The position numbers were made by a program, and so were the translations under genes. The notes below the pieces were generated by a model, which saw only the letters and a program-made list of their open reading frames with translations, had not been told where the DNA came from and searched no databases. From the NCBI RefSeq assembly GCF_001267535.1, contig NZ_JRXE01000037.1, positions 1-41,039 on the forward strand: DNA of 41,039 nt, given 5' to 3'. This document shows positions 40,759 to 41,039 of the stretch, piece by piece (positions within the stretch are counted from its first letter, which is position 1; every line of letters starts with the position of its first letter). Source of the stretch: Winslowiella iniecta (lineage in GTDB: Bacteria; Pseudomonadota; Gammaproteobacteria; Enterobacterales; Enterobacteriaceae).

Positions 40759-40901
40759 GAGCCGTAATTATCATTGTCATGAATTGCAAATAATTCCTGA
40801 GTAGATTAACTGCATGGCCTTTAAATAATAGGTTGATCTTTTTATAAATGTGAAACTTGAAAATAGCCTCTATTAAATATGAAAATAGCTTACATCCGCT
40901 G

Positions 40902-40915
40902 TTCGCTCTTAGTGG
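40902..40915 (+). repeat. Right copy of a 14-bp direct repeat
   Basis: TTCGCTCTTAGTGG, identical to 38280-38293. Here it lies inside an imperfect inverted pair TCCGCT...AGTGGA (40895-40916). The region 40759-40980 shows no gene. Confidence 0.55.
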
Positions 40916-40980
40916 ACATTGATAAGTTCATCAAATGTAAAAACCGGCCTAAGCCCTGAGGGATCCCCACTAAATCAGCG

Positions 40981-41037
40981 CTAATAAACCAACACCATAT
41001 TACGGTAGGTTTTGGCGAGGTGGCTGAGGACAGCGTC
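40981..41037 (-). CDS. Possible 3' end of a gene entering from the right edge
   Basis: On the minus strand a frame open to the window edge reads DAVLSHLAKTYRNMVLVY and stops at TAG (40981-40983). The composition turns GC-richer here than in the island. Eighteen codons are too few to assign a family or be sure it is coding. Confidence 0.25.
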   Translation of the reverse strand, partial: DAVLSHLAKTYRNMVLVY

Positions 41038-41039
41038 TA

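Overview
The window is a chromosomal segment of an Enterobacterales member, most likely Erwiniaceae (Pantoea/Erwinia-like). The backbone proteins match their Escherichia coli counterparts closely and keep the same order: 5S rRNA end, kgtP, yfiM, pssA, patZ, tapT (yfiP), trxC, yfiF, then the emrB-emrA-mprA, proXWV, nrdFEIH, ygaM and ygaC block. Several loci differ from E. coli. These calls come from reading the translated sequence and remembered family features; no database search was run.

Layout. 1-8.6 kb: 3' end of a 5S rRNA gene with its terminator, 2-oxoglutarate permease, phospholipid synthesis, lysine acetylation, tRNA modification, thioredoxin 2 and a SpoU-type methyltransferase. 8.6-13.7 kb: EmrAB pump and MprA repressor, a frameshifted ygaH remnant where ygaZH should be, and an intact YgaY-like MFS exporter. 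13.7-17.3 kb: osmoprotectant transporter ProVWX. 17.6-21.6 kb: class Ib ribonucleotide reductase operon behind two NrdR boxes. 21.6-22.5 kb: ygaM and ygaC. 22.6-25.5 kb: S-methylmethionine permease and homocysteine methyltransferase behind a probable MetJ site, then a small lipoprotein. 25.6-26.2 kb: speG.

26.2-33.4 kb is the first accessory region, and all its genes are on the minus strand. In transcription order it holds an EmrE-like SMR pump, a TetR regulator, a haem-oxygenase-like diiron (HDO) enzyme, a PhnW-like aminotransferase, a small nucleotidyltransferase, a DRE-TIM metallolyase (homocitrate/isopropylmalate synthase superfamily) and an AEC permease. I do not recognise this combination as a known pathway. 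Three of the enzymes resemble those used in phosphonate natural-product pathways, yet no PEP mutase is present. It is the best candidate here for an undescribed biosynthetic system.

33.9-36.5 kb: GH1 6-phospho-beta-glucosidase and ddlA, convergent. From 36.5 kb to the end the DNA becomes AT-rich and accessory: about 0.7 kb without a clear gene (a probable mobile-element scar), then a HEPN-type Abi protein, a protein with a Mrr-like nuclease motif and an FRG-domain protein. This looks like a defence island. A 14-bp direct repeat brackets the nuclease/FRG pair. No tRNA gene, CRISPR array, integrase or complete insertion sequence was found.
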